Position numbers and translations under genes: made by a program
Part shown: in pieces, positions 7,878-14,440 of the stretch
Numbering within the stretch: the stretch's first letter is position 1
Layout: every line of letters begins with the position of its first letter
From: JBJEDU01 sp051872395
GTDB lineage: Bacteria; Bacillota_I; Bacilli_A; RFN20; CAG-826
NCBI GenBank assembly: GCA_051872395.1
Contig: JBJEDU010000033.1
Location: 1 to 19,320, forward strand
Direction of reading: 5' to 3'
DNA: 19,320 bases
The notes under the pieces: model-generated
The model's database searches: none
The model's input: only the letters and a program-made list of their open reading frames with translations
What the model was told of the DNA's origin: nothing

Positions 7878-9664
7878 TCTTTATTTTGTGAATAGTAAAC
7901 TTCTTGATAGATTTCACTATTTTTTAATAAGTATTCATGATTACCAATCATTGAAATTTGTCCATTATCCATAACGATAATTTGATCAGCGTCTTCAATA
8001 GATGAAATACGTTGAGCAATAACAATTTTCGTCGTATTTGGAATCATTTCTTTTAGTCCTTTACGGATTAATCGATCGGTTTTCGTATCGACCGCGGAAG
8101 TCGAATCATCTAAAATTAAAATCTTTGGTTTCTTTAAAATCGCTCGAGCGATACATAATCTTTGTTTTTGTCCGCCTGAAACATTAGCCCCACCTTGTTC
8201 AATGTGAGTTTGATATTTATCTTTAAATGATTGGATAAATTCATCAGCTTGAGCAATTTTACAAGCTTCCACCATCTCTTCTTCACTAGCGTTAATATCG
8301 CCCCATTTTAAATTTGATTCGATCGTGCCAGAAAATAAGACATTCTTTTGTAAGATGACCGCGACATTATCGCGAAGAGTTTTTAAATCGTAATTTTTTA
8401 CATCTTCGCCTCCAACTTTCACTGAGCCTTCGCTGACATCATAAAGTCGAGAGATGAGATTTACTAAAGAAGTTTTACCACTTCCAGTTGAACCGATAAT
8501 ACCAATGAATTGACCTGATTCAATTTTAATATTGATATTTTCCAAAGCATTTTTTGATGCTTGGGAAGAATATTTGAAACTGACGTTATCAAATTCAACA
8601 GCACCATCTTTAACTTCATAGATAGGGTCTATTGGATTGACAATTGTCGATTGTTCTTTAAGTACTTCAGCGATACGATGAATAGATTCCATCGACATGG
8701 CAAGCATAGAAATAACTCCTGCTACCATGATTAAAGATGAAAGAATTTGAACTCCATATGTAATTAAAGCACTGAGTTTTTCTGGAGAAAGTGATTGATA
8801 AATGATTTCTCCGTTTTCAACATATGGACTATTACTAAGAATTAAATATGAACCAATCATAATAATGAATAAATTCGATGTATGAATGCTTGTATTCATG
8901 ACTGGATTGATTAAAGCGAGAGTTTTTTCCGCTTTAATGAAATCTAAAGACATCGAATTAGAGGCATTATTAAATTTTTCTTTTTCATAATCTTCTTTAA
9001 CATAAGATTTAACCACGCGGATACCGCGTACATTTTCTTCAACAGAAGCATTTAAAGCGTCGTAGCGTTTAAAAACTCTTTTAAATATTTTCATCGTGCT
9101 CTTGATAATGAAAATCATCGCTACACCAATAATAGGAATTAAAGAGATGAAAATAAACGCCATAGTGCCACCAGTCATAAAGGCCATAATTACTGAAAAG
9201 ATAAATAATAATGGGGCTCTAATGACAATACGAATACACATTTGAAATGATTGTTGAGCGTTATTGACGTCTGTAGTCATTCTCGTCACTAAACTAGATG
9301 AAGAGAATTTATCGATATTAGCGAATGAAAATGATTGTAATTTCTTATATAAATCTTCTCTTAAGTTTTTCGCTAAACCAGTCGAGGCTTTCGCAGCGAA
9401 AGTCCCTCCTAAAATACCAGAAATAATCGATAAGACACCGAGAGCGAATAAGATGATGATTTCTAAAAGGAATCCAGTAATATTCGCAGAAACTCTCATC
9501 TTTTCGATTAGTAAAGTCATAACGAATGGAATCGCTGATTCACTCGCCGCTTCAAATACCATAAAAAATGGGGTTAATAATGCGTATTTTTTATATTCGC
9601 GAATACTACTAACAATGTATCTAACATCACCAATTTTATTTTTTTGCTTTTGTTTTTTGCTCAT
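7859..9664 (-). CDS. ABC exporter half-transporter, degenerate ATPase subunit (BmrC/LmrC/TM287-type)
   Basis: This 601-residue half-transporter has six helices in about residues 25-325 and an ATPase domain (about 355-595). Walker A is G-S-T-G-S-G-K397-T and the signature is V495-S-G-G-Q499. Two residues mark it as the degenerate member of a heterodimer: Walker B reads ILILD519-D520, with Asp in place of the catalytic Glu, and the H-loop reads A550-Q551-R, with Gln for His. The same pairing of one degenerate and one canonical domain is known in BmrCD, LmrCD and TM287/288. The ATG at 9664 has AAAGGAAA about 8 nt upstream and lies inside the end of the TetR gene (29-nt overlap). Regulator and exporter are thus one transcription unit. 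Confidence 0.9.
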   Translation of the reverse strand: MSKKQKQKNKIGDVRYIVSSIREYKKYALLTPFFMVFEAASESAIPFVMTLLIEKMRVSANITGFLLEIIILFALGVLSIISGILGGTFAAKASTGLAKNLREDLYKKLQSFSFANIDKFSSSSLVTRMTTDVNNAQQSFQMCIRIVIRAPLLFIFSVIMAFMTGGTMAFIFISLIPIIGVAMIFIIKSTMKIFKRVFKRYDALNASVEENVRGIRVVKSYVKEDYEKEKFNNASNSMSLDFIKAEKTLALINPVMNTSIHTSNLFIIMIGSYLILSNSPYVENGEIIYQSLSPEKLSALITYGVQILSSLIMVAGVISMLAMSMESIHRIAEVLKEQSTIVNPIDPIYEVKDGAVEFDNVSFKYSSQASKNALENINIKIESGQFIGIIGSTGSGKTSLVNLISRLYDVSEGSVKVGGEDVKNYDLKTLRDNVAVILQKNVLFSGTIESNLKWGDINASEEEMVEACKIAQADEFIQSFKDKYQTHIEQGGANVSGGQKQRLCIARAILKKPKILILDDSTSAVDTKTDRLIRKGLKEMIPNTTKIVIAQRISSIEDADQIIVMDNGQISMIGNHEYLLKNSEIYQEVYYSQNKEEGGNK

Positions 9665-10277
9665 ATTTTCTTTCCTTTCTTAAAAATAAATTTTTTATTA
9701 TTTCTTTTCTTGGACAAATGAATGATTCTTTTCCAACGATAATCCGGTTGAAAGCAAATCCTTTCATCATCGATAAGAAAGAAATGGTCAATTCCTTCGA
9801 AGGAACATCGATAAATAATTTTTCATTAATTCCACGAGTTACGATATCATTGACAAAGGCAAAGATGTTCGTTCGATTTGGAACTTTATTATTAATCTTC
9901 GGTAGATATTCTTTTTCGAAGTATAAATTTAATAACATATAAATTGTGCAAGATAAAGCTTCCTCTTCACTCGTTAATATGTTAATAAAGAGGGATATCA
10001 TATCATCAAAAACTTCAATTATTTGTTTATTTAGATCAATCGTATTAAAAATATTAGTAATCTCTTCTGTGGTTTTATCTAGCAAAGTTAAAAAAGCATC
10101 TTCTTTATCTTTGAAATAATGATAAAAAAGCGAACGGGTTATATTTGCTCTTTTGCTTATATCATCCACGGTGGCACCGCTATATCCACGAAAAGCAAAT
10201 TCATATAACGCAGCGTTTAATATAGATTCTTTTTTTAATTTTTTTAATCTTTCATTTTCTAATTGATTTCTTGGCAT
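9636..10277 (-). CDS. TetR/AcrR-family transcriptional regulator
   Basis: This 213-residue protein has a typical TetR N-terminus. Helix 1 starts near I19-L-N-A-A, and the helix-turn-helix spans about 36-55 (TVDDIS...ITRSLFYHYF) followed by K-D-K-E. The remaining ~150 residues are the variable ligand/dimer domain, with nothing to identify a ligand. The C-terminus is Lys-rich because its last codons overlap the start region of the first ABC gene. The ATG at 10277 has no Shine-Dalgarno; its leader is essentially the inverted repeat at 10288-10303. Being first in the operon with the exporter, and having a palindrome at the predicted transcription start, it is probably a self-repressor released by an exporter substrate. 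That regulatory direction is inferred. Confidence 0.9.
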   Translation of the reverse strand: MPRNQLENERLKKLKKESILNAALYEFAFRGYSGATVDDISKRANITRSLFYHYFKDKEDAFLTLLDKTTEEITNIFNTIDLNKQIIEVFDDMISLFINILTSEEEALSCTIYMLLNLYFEKEYLPKINNKVPNRTNIFAFVNDIVTRGINEKLFIDVPSKELTISFLSMMKGFAFNRIIVGKESFICPRKEIIKNLFLRKERKYEQKTKAKK

Positions 10278-10287
10278 AATTTTTTAA

Positions 10288-10303
10288 TTGACACTTTTGT
10301 CAA
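10288..10303 (-). promoter_or_regulatory. probable TetR operator, perfect inverted repeat
   Basis: TTGACA-CTTT-TGTCAA is a perfect 6-bp inverted repeat with a 4-bp centre, read on the plus strand. It begins 10 nt upstream of the regulator's start codon and covers about +1 to +16 of the predicted transcript. Size and place suit a TetR dimer that blocks its own promoter. Confidence 0.6.
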
Positions 10304-10309
10304 AATAAA

Positions 10310-10337
10310 ATTATACAATAAAACTATTATTAATCAA
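10310..10337 (-). promoter_or_regulatory. promoter of the tetR-ABC operon
   Basis: On the minus strand, TTGATT (10332-10337) and a consensus TATAAT (10310-10315) are separated by 16 bp. The predicted start near 10303 coincides with the edge of the inverted repeat, leaving a leader of about 26 nt. The region also lies just downstream of the deaminase gene, with no clear GC-rich terminator between. Confidence 0.65.
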
Positions 10338-10360
10338 TTACATATTGATAAAAAATTGAT

Positions 10361-11644
10361 TTATTTTTTATTGAGGTATTTTAAAAGGCTATCTTTTCTT
10401 TCATTCGCACTTTTATAAATACTAGAAACATCGTAATTTTTATTAAATTGAAAATCTCTATATAATACTTCACCATTAATCATCGTCATTTTAATCATCA
10501 TCTTATTGCCAGAAAAGACAATGTTAGAGACAATATCATTAATTGGTTGATTACTTGGATTAGTTAAATCGATTTCAATCAAATCAGCGTTTTGATTGAC
10601 ATCGATATATAAAGAGTCCACTAAACCCATCGCTAAAGCGCCATTAACAGTGGCCATCTTTAATATTTCTTTTGGTTTAATAATTGAAGCATCCTTATAT
10701 AAGATTTTTTGATAAGAGGCCACTAATTTCATCTCATAAAACATATCGAGTCCATCATTAGAAGCTGGTCCATCGGTTCCGATCGCGACATTAACACCAC
10801 TATCTAATAATTTTCTAACAGGACAAATACCTGACGCTAATTTGGAATTGCTACCAGGACAAGTGACCACACTGATTTTTCTTTTAAGTAATATATCAAT
10901 ATCATCATCGCTCAAATAATTGCCGTGATATATTGTTCCTCCATAATTAAAATAACCAAGTTGGTCTAAATATTGAATTGGAGATAATCCGTTGTGTCGC
11001 TTTTTACATCCTTCCACTTCATCAGAAGTTTCTGAAGCATGAATAAAAAGAGGGGAATGATATTTATTAAATAATTTAACGTTTTCTAAAAAGAAAGGTT
11101 CATCATAAGAATATTCCGCATGAAGTCCTAAATTATAAGTAATTAAATCGCTTGGATATTTTTTTAATTCATCAATAATAGCTTCCGCATCTAAAAAGTT
11201 TTTCACTCCCCCTAAAATGAGATGAGTTTTAAAATTCATTTGTTTAGCCGCTTTCGCGATGTAGTCAGGATTATAATACATTTCGCTAGATGCAACGATA
11301 CCTGACTGTAAATATTCTAAAAAACTAACTTTAGAAAAAATCTCGCTGTCGAGTTTTTCTAAATGCTCTTCAAGAGGAAATATTGTATTATTCAACCAAT
11401 CATGGAGTCTTTCTCCATCAGTTAAAGAACGAGCAAAAGACATTGGAGCGTGCGCATGCGCGTTTTTAAATCCTGGCATTATCAAATTAAAATTGATATC
11501 AATTACTTTATCAAATGGTTGATAATTTTCATAATGTTCACCAATATATTTGATTTTAGAATCGATGATGACAATATTTGATATATAAATATCTTCACCA
11601 TCTTTCATTGATAAAATGCGACAATTTTTTAATAATGTTTTCAT
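10361..11644 (-). CDS. metal-dependent amidohydrolase, MTA/SAH deaminase-like
   Basis: This 427-residue enzyme belongs to the amidohydrolase superfamily, in the group that includes 5-methylthioadenosine/S-adenosylhomocysteine deaminase (ATZ/TRZ-like). The ligand set is complete: H63-A-H65 after P-G-F-K-N-A, H202-A-S-E205 (metal His plus acid/base Glu), H240 (IYHGN) and D291 (GTDGP). Residues 1-55 and about 350-400 make the small beta-sandwich that flanks the TIM barrel. The expected reaction is hydrolytic deamination of an adenine nucleoside such as MTA, SAH or 5'-deoxyadenosine; guanine-type or other substrates are possible in this family. It starts 3 nt after the stop of the metal-transporter gene and has only a weak ribosome binding site, so it is probably expressed by coupling to that gene. 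Confidence 0.82.
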   Translation of the reverse strand: MKTLLKNCRILSMKDGEDIYISNIVIIDSKIKYIGEHYENYQPFDKVIDINFNLIMPGFKNAHAHAPMSFARSLTDGERLHDWLNNTIFPLEEHLEKLDSEIFSKVSFLEYLQSGIVASSEMYYNPDYIAKAAKQMNFKTHLILGGVKNFLDAEAIIDELKKYPSDLITYNLGLHAEYSYDEPFFLENVKLFNKYHSPLFIHASETSDEVEGCKKRHNGLSPIQYLDQLGYFNYGGTIYHGNYLSDDDIDILLKRKISVVTCPGSNSKLASGICPVRKLLDSGVNVAIGTDGPASNDGLDMFYEMKLVASYQKILYKDASIIKPKEILKMATVNGALAMGLVDSLYIDVNQNADLIEIDLTNPSNQPINDIVSNIVFSGNKMMIKMTMINGEVLYRDFQFNKNYDVSSIYKSANERKDSLLKYLNKK

Positions 11645-11647
11645 AAC

Positions 11648-12451
11648 TTAAAGTACCATTTCTAATATCATCATAATAGCAAAGCCAATAATAAAACTCC
11701 AAATACCGATATGACTATTGTCATTAAATACTGAATCGGGTAATAATTCATCGACAGTGACAAATATCATCATACCGGAGGCAAACGCTAAAAGCCAAGG
11801 TAAAAGGAAAGACATGCTACTAGCTAATAATAAACCAATAATCGCTGCAAGAGGTTCCACTACCCCAGTAAGCGTACCTAATAAGAATGATTTAGTCTTA
11901 CTTTTTCCTAATTCGTAATAAGGAATTGATACAGCAGCACCTTCTGGAATATTTTGGATTGTAATACCTATCGCAAGTGATAATAAGGACATAATTGAAG
12001 CATCAGTTTTATATTGAAGTGCTAAAGCGCAAGCAAAACCAACCGCTAAACCTTCTGGTACATTATGAATAGTAACAGCCAAAAAGAATTTGGTTTGTTT
12101 GGACATTTGTTTAGTGGGTATACCTTCTTCTTTATTACTGTTTTGATGGAAATGAGGAACTAATTTATCAATCAAACTCAAAAATAAACATCCTAATAGA
12201 AAGCCAATTACAACAGGAACAAAACTTATATTTTTATATAAATCAGTATTTTTTGCTTCTTCAATCGCTGGTAACAATAAACCAAAAAATGAGGCAGCGA
12301 TCATAATTCCGCTTGCTAAACCTAAAACTAAAGCGCGGAATTTATCACTAAGTGTTTTTTTATTTAAAAAGAAAACAACTAAACAACCAAAAGTTGTTCC
12401 AAGAAATATCATTATTATCGAAATAATACTCGCAAAAATTTCATTTATCAT
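11648..12451 (-). CDS. ZIP-family metal ion transporter (GufA/ZupT-like)
   Basis: This 267-residue membrane protein has about eight hydrophobic segments. Two diagnostic ZIP motifs sit in the metal-site helices: H129-N-V-P-E-G and Q166-N-I-P-E-G. Gln in the second motif (H in ZupT) is the pattern I associate with the GufA/ZIP11 branch. A His-containing loop (PHFHQN, about residue 100) lies ahead of them, as in many ZIPs. The role would be uptake of Zn, Fe or Mn. I prefer the ATG at 12451 to the in-frame GTG at 12457; neither has a good Shine-Dalgarno, and the predicted promoter places the transcript start only a few nt upstream. It is the first gene of an operon with the metal-dependent deaminase. 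Confidence 0.85.
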   Translation of the reverse strand: MINEIFASIISIIMIFLGTTFGCLVVFFLNKKTLSDKFRALVLGLASGIMIAASFFGLLLPAIEEAKNTDLYKNISFVPVVIGFLLGCLFLSLIDKLVPHFHQNSNKEEGIPTKQMSKQTKFFLAVTIHNVPEGLAVGFACALALQYKTDASIMSLLSLAIGITIQNIPEGAAVSIPYYELGKSKTKSFLLGTLTGVVEPLAAIIGLLLASSMSFLLPWLLAFASGMMIFVTVDELLPDSVFNDNSHIGIWSFIIGFAIMMILEMVL

Positions 12452-12463
12452 AAGCACTTAAAG

Positions 12464-12490
12464 TTTATAAATAAATATTTATAGTGTCAA
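12464..12490 (-). promoter_or_regulatory. promoter of the metal transporter-deaminase operon
   Basis: On the minus strand, a consensus -35 TTGACA (12485-12490) and TATAAA (12464-12469) have a short 15-bp spacer. The predicted start lies about 6 nt before the ATG at 12451, so the message would be nearly leaderless. No metal-regulator box was recognised. Confidence 0.45.
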
Positions 12491-12558
12491 GCAAGGCGAA
12501 AATAAAATTCTTAAAGGTTTTGTTACTTTAAAAAATCCATTATTCTGTATATTGCTAC

Positions 12559-12660
12559 TGTACAATAGTCAACATTTTGTAGACACTTTCTGTTTCTTAA
12601 TCGTTCCTTATTTGGTCGCTATTTATTCCTTATTAAAGTCCCCCTAATTGGCATTTAAAT
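12559..12660 (-). mobile_element. possible decayed IS3-family end with transposase tail
   Basis: On the plus strand, TGTACAATAGTCAAC then TGTAGACACTTTC (12559-12590) resembles terminal repeats of IS3-family elements. On the minus strand, the codons at 12656-12636 read K-C-Q-L-G-G-L, like the conserved end of IS3 OrfB (KLxGLSPxEYR). Shortly afterwards I-R-N-D and a stop appear in the same frame, but two in-frame stops interrupt and the upstream part is not recognisable. If real, it is a short, long-dead remnant. Confidence 0.28.
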
Positions 12661-12765
12661 TATGACTTTAGATTAAGAATATACATATAATATGTTTTTA
12701 ATATTATTTATCCAACCTTTAGATCTAAATTCTCACTATCCATAATCTTCCTCTTTTCATACAGT

Positions 12766-12801
12766 AAAAATAAAAGCGTCTACCATTTCTAATAGGCGCT
12801 T
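12766..12801 (-). terminator. terminator-like hairpin downstream of the first lipoprotein gene
   Basis: On the minus strand, AAGCGCCTA and TAGACGCTT (12793-12801 with 12774-12782) pair with one C-A mismatch around a 10-nt loop. The tail is TTATTTTT. It lies about 170 nt beyond the stop at 12969. The three repeats just upstream can each supply an alternative, perfectly matching 5' arm (AAAAGCGT with ACGCTTTT). Confidence 0.5.
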
Positions 12802-12808
12802 AATTTAT

Positions 12809-12842
12809 AACACGCTTTTAACACGCTTTTTAACACGCTTTT
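12809..12842. repeat. three tandem 11-bp repeats (AACACGCTTTT)
   Basis: Copies lie at 12809-12819, 12820-12830 and 12832-12842. All three are identical, and one extra T separates the second and third. They lie between the lipoprotein gene and its putative terminator. The ACGCTTTT part is the complement of the AAAAGCGT at 12772-12779. Confidence 0.9.
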
Positions 12843-12928
12843 ATATTAATATGTAGATAATTAACTTGATGAAAATAATTTTTGACTTTCGTCATACTTA
12901 TTTAATCTTATATTCCCTTTGTGTTAAT

Positions 12929-12947
12929 TATCGTATTATATACGATA
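12929..12947. other. short perfect hairpin after the lipoprotein stop codon
   Basis: TATCGTAT and ATACGATA form an 8-bp perfect inverted repeat with a 3-nt loop, 21 nt past the lipoprotein stop. There is no T-run on the minus side, so it is more likely an mRNA 3'-end stabilising structure or a protein site than a terminator. Confidence 0.4.
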
Positions 12948-12968
12948 TTCTATTATATAAATTAGTGT

Positions 12969-13892
12969 TTATCTAACAGGATCGACAACTGTATATCCAT
13001 TTATATTAGGAATATTATATGTAAATTTGTGATAATCAATTTTTAAAGAAGCGACATTACCTGTTTGATATGATAGATTTTCTTTTCCGTCCATAATTGT
13101 CATATATTGCATAGAAGAAATACTTAAATCGACAGGTAAATAATTTTTTATCGAAACATAATAATTTAATTGAATTTTAGTTTCTACATTTGTTTCTGTT
13201 TCACTATCCACGCTAGTGAAGGACGCTTCATAATTATTTTTTATAGATAAGTTGCCGTTATTATCGCCAGTAAATTTCAACTCATATGTACTTAAAGAAC
13301 CATCAACTTCATAATTTTCATCAATGGTTTCTTTACTATAACTGTTTATTAAGAAGCTATTAAGAGTGGATAAATATAATTTATAAAAGTAATCAAATTG
13401 AAAAAGTGTTTCAATTTCAGCAATACGAGAAGGAAATACACTCGCTTCTGGAATAAAGGTTGTCACATCGTCACAAGTACAAACATAACGATAAACAGTT
13501 TCATTATTTACAGTTAAAGATATCATCGAAACAAGATTTCCTTCATCAGTGTAATAACGATATTCATTATAATGTTCTTCAACAGTTTCTTGGGTATATC
13601 CAATTAAATAATAATTATCGATTGCGTAATATAATTGACTTTTTTCTAAATCGAGTTTTAATTCAATATCATATTTTCTATGATTTGTGTTCATATTCTC
13701 ATCAACAGAATAAAAATCGGAATGATACTCTAAAGAATATAAGGTTGGATAAGAAAAATCTTCACCATTAACAGTTTCTTCAATGATTGAATATGATTCT
13801 TTTGCTTCATCTAATGTGATGATTTTTTCTCTCATTGCACATCCAGCAAGACAAAATATCATTCCTAAAGAGATAATTTTTTTGAGTTTCAT
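12969..13892 (-). CDS. lipoprotein, paralogue of the 14441-15394 gene
   Basis: This 307-residue protein has a type II signal peptide ending in C-L-A-G-C18, so it should be anchored outside the membrane. I do not recognise the domain. The mature part is rich in beta-type alternation with many Tyr and Thr residues. It matches the 317-residue lipoprotein two genes upstream at both ends: ITLDEAKESYSIIEETV against ITLETTHEAYNAIEETV near the N-terminus, and K-N-Y-L-P-V against K-N-Y-L-P-I, then V-D-P-V against V-E-P-V, near the C-terminus. It is somewhat shorter, with different loops. The gene starts 37 nt after the zinc-ribbon gene and is probably cotranscribed with it; AAAGGA lies rather far (about 14 nt) from the ATG. 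A ligand-binding or assembly role is possible but unsupported. Confidence 0.8.
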   Translation of the reverse strand: MKLKKIISLGMIFCLAGCAMREKIITLDEAKESYSIIEETVNGEDFSYPTLYSLEYHSDFYSVDENMNTNHRKYDIELKLDLEKSQLYYAIDNYYLIGYTQETVEEHYNEYRYYTDEGNLVSMISLTVNNETVYRYVCTCDDVTTFIPEASVFPSRIAEIETLFQFDYFYKLYLSTLNSFLINSYSKETIDENYEVDGSLSTYELKFTGDNNGNLSIKNNYEASFTSVDSETETNVETKIQLNYYVSIKNYLPVDLSISSMQYMTIMDGKENLSYQTGNVASLKIDYHKFTYNIPNINGYTVVDPVR

Positions 13893-13929
13893 AATAATTA
13901 CTTTCTTCCTTTATCTAATTTATTGTCAT

Positions 13930-14298
13930 TTAAAAGATGAATATCCCACTTCCAGATTTAATAATCATATAAATACAATACGCAATAGTAAACGCTAAAC
14001 CGATCGCGGAAAATATTAGTCCAAGTTTAGCAAATACTGATCTTTTACATCCAATCGCCCCAAAAGATATACCAACGATTCCAGAAGCAATAAGAATGAA
14101 TGATAAGGCGATAGTAAAATAAGTTGGTAATATCCCAATAGATAAAGTAATAATACCTAAAATAAAGGAGGCCATATCTCCACTACTTTTGGTTTTATTT
14201 ACTATCTTATTATTTGTATCGTTATTACAAACATGCCCACAAGAAGAACAAAAACTCGCATTTTCTTTTAATTCTTTTCCACAATTAGTACAGTACAT
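13930..14298 (-). CDS. small zinc-ribbon membrane protein
   Basis: This 122-residue protein has an N-terminal zinc ribbon, C3-x-x-C6 and C17-x-x-C20 (CTNCGKEL...FCSSCG). A hydrophilic linker to about residue 40 follows, and then three hydrophobic helices (about 43-63, 65-84, 90-113) of the kind seen in DUF4190-like proteins. The combination is common in Gram-positive genomes and has no assigned function. The ribbon should be cytoplasmic. The ATG at 14298 has AAGGA 9 nt upstream. It sits between the two paralogous lipoprotein genes, and its own promoter is predicted right after the terminator of the upstream one. Confidence 0.8.
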   Translation of the reverse strand: MYCTNCGKELKENASFCSSCGHVCNNDTNNKIVNKTKSSGDMASFILGIITLSIGILPTYFTIALSFILIASGIVGISFGAIGCKRSVFAKLGLIFSAIGLAFTIAYCIYMIIKSGSGIFIF

Positions 14299-14354
14299 AT
14301 TTATTTGTCCTTATCTTATTTTTATTTTTATCATACAAATATGATTATTTTATG

Positions 14355-14382
14355 ATTATATACTAACATACAATAATCAAAA
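14355..14382 (-). promoter_or_regulatory. possible promoter of the zinc-ribbon/lipoprotein pair
   Basis: On the minus strand, a consensus TATAAT (14355-14360) has a weak -35, TTTTGA, 16 bp upstream (14377-14382); TTGATT with a 14-bp spacer is the alternative. The -35 region overlaps the T-rich tail of the terminator at 14378-14414. Confidence 0.4.
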
Positions 14383-14414
14383 CAAAAAGCGTAGAAACGA
14401 AAGGTCTACGCTTT
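14378..14414 (-). terminator. rho-independent terminator of the second lipoprotein gene
   Basis: A perfect 10-bp stem AAAGCGTAGA/TCTACGCTTT (14386-14395 with 14405-14414) has a 9-nt loop. On the minus strand it is followed by TTGTTTTGA. It lies 26 nt past the stop at 14441. Its arms share the AAAGCGT/ACGCTTT core with the hairpin downstream of the paralogous gene. Confidence 0.8.
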
Positions 14415-14440
14415 AAGATAAAAGATAAAATAATACTAAC

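Larger units (their letters stand above)
12491..12968. other. gene-free region between the metal operon and the lipoprotein cluster
   Basis: About 480 bp with no credible coding frame on either strand. From left to right it holds a possible IS3-family end and transposase tail (12559-12660), featureless AT-rich sequence (about 12661-12760), a terminator-like hairpin (12766-12801), three tandem 11-bp repeats (12809-12842) and a short perfect hairpin (12929-12947) just past the stop of the lipoprotein gene. I recognise no riboswitch or RNA gene. Confidence 0.6.

Noticed and set aside
9264..9683. 139-codon open frame on the plus strand antisense to the first ABC gene
   Set aside because: It lies opposite a strongly conserved ABC exporter gene, has no ribosome binding site or recognisable domain, and looks like a reading-frame shadow.
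10332..10361. AATCAATT/AATTGATT inverted repeat after the deaminase gene, considered as its terminator
   Set aside because: Almost pure A/T stem with a 14-nt loop, and it overlaps the -35 of the tetR promoter; likely chance in AT-rich sequence.
12452..12457. GTG start for the metal transporter
   Set aside because: Two residues longer with no better ribosome binding site; the ATG is preferred, though the evidence is slight.
12809..12842. Three tandem 11-bp repeats considered as a CRISPR array or iteron origin
   Set aside because: Units are far too short and have no spacers for CRISPR; no replication gene or DnaA-type boxes lie nearby.
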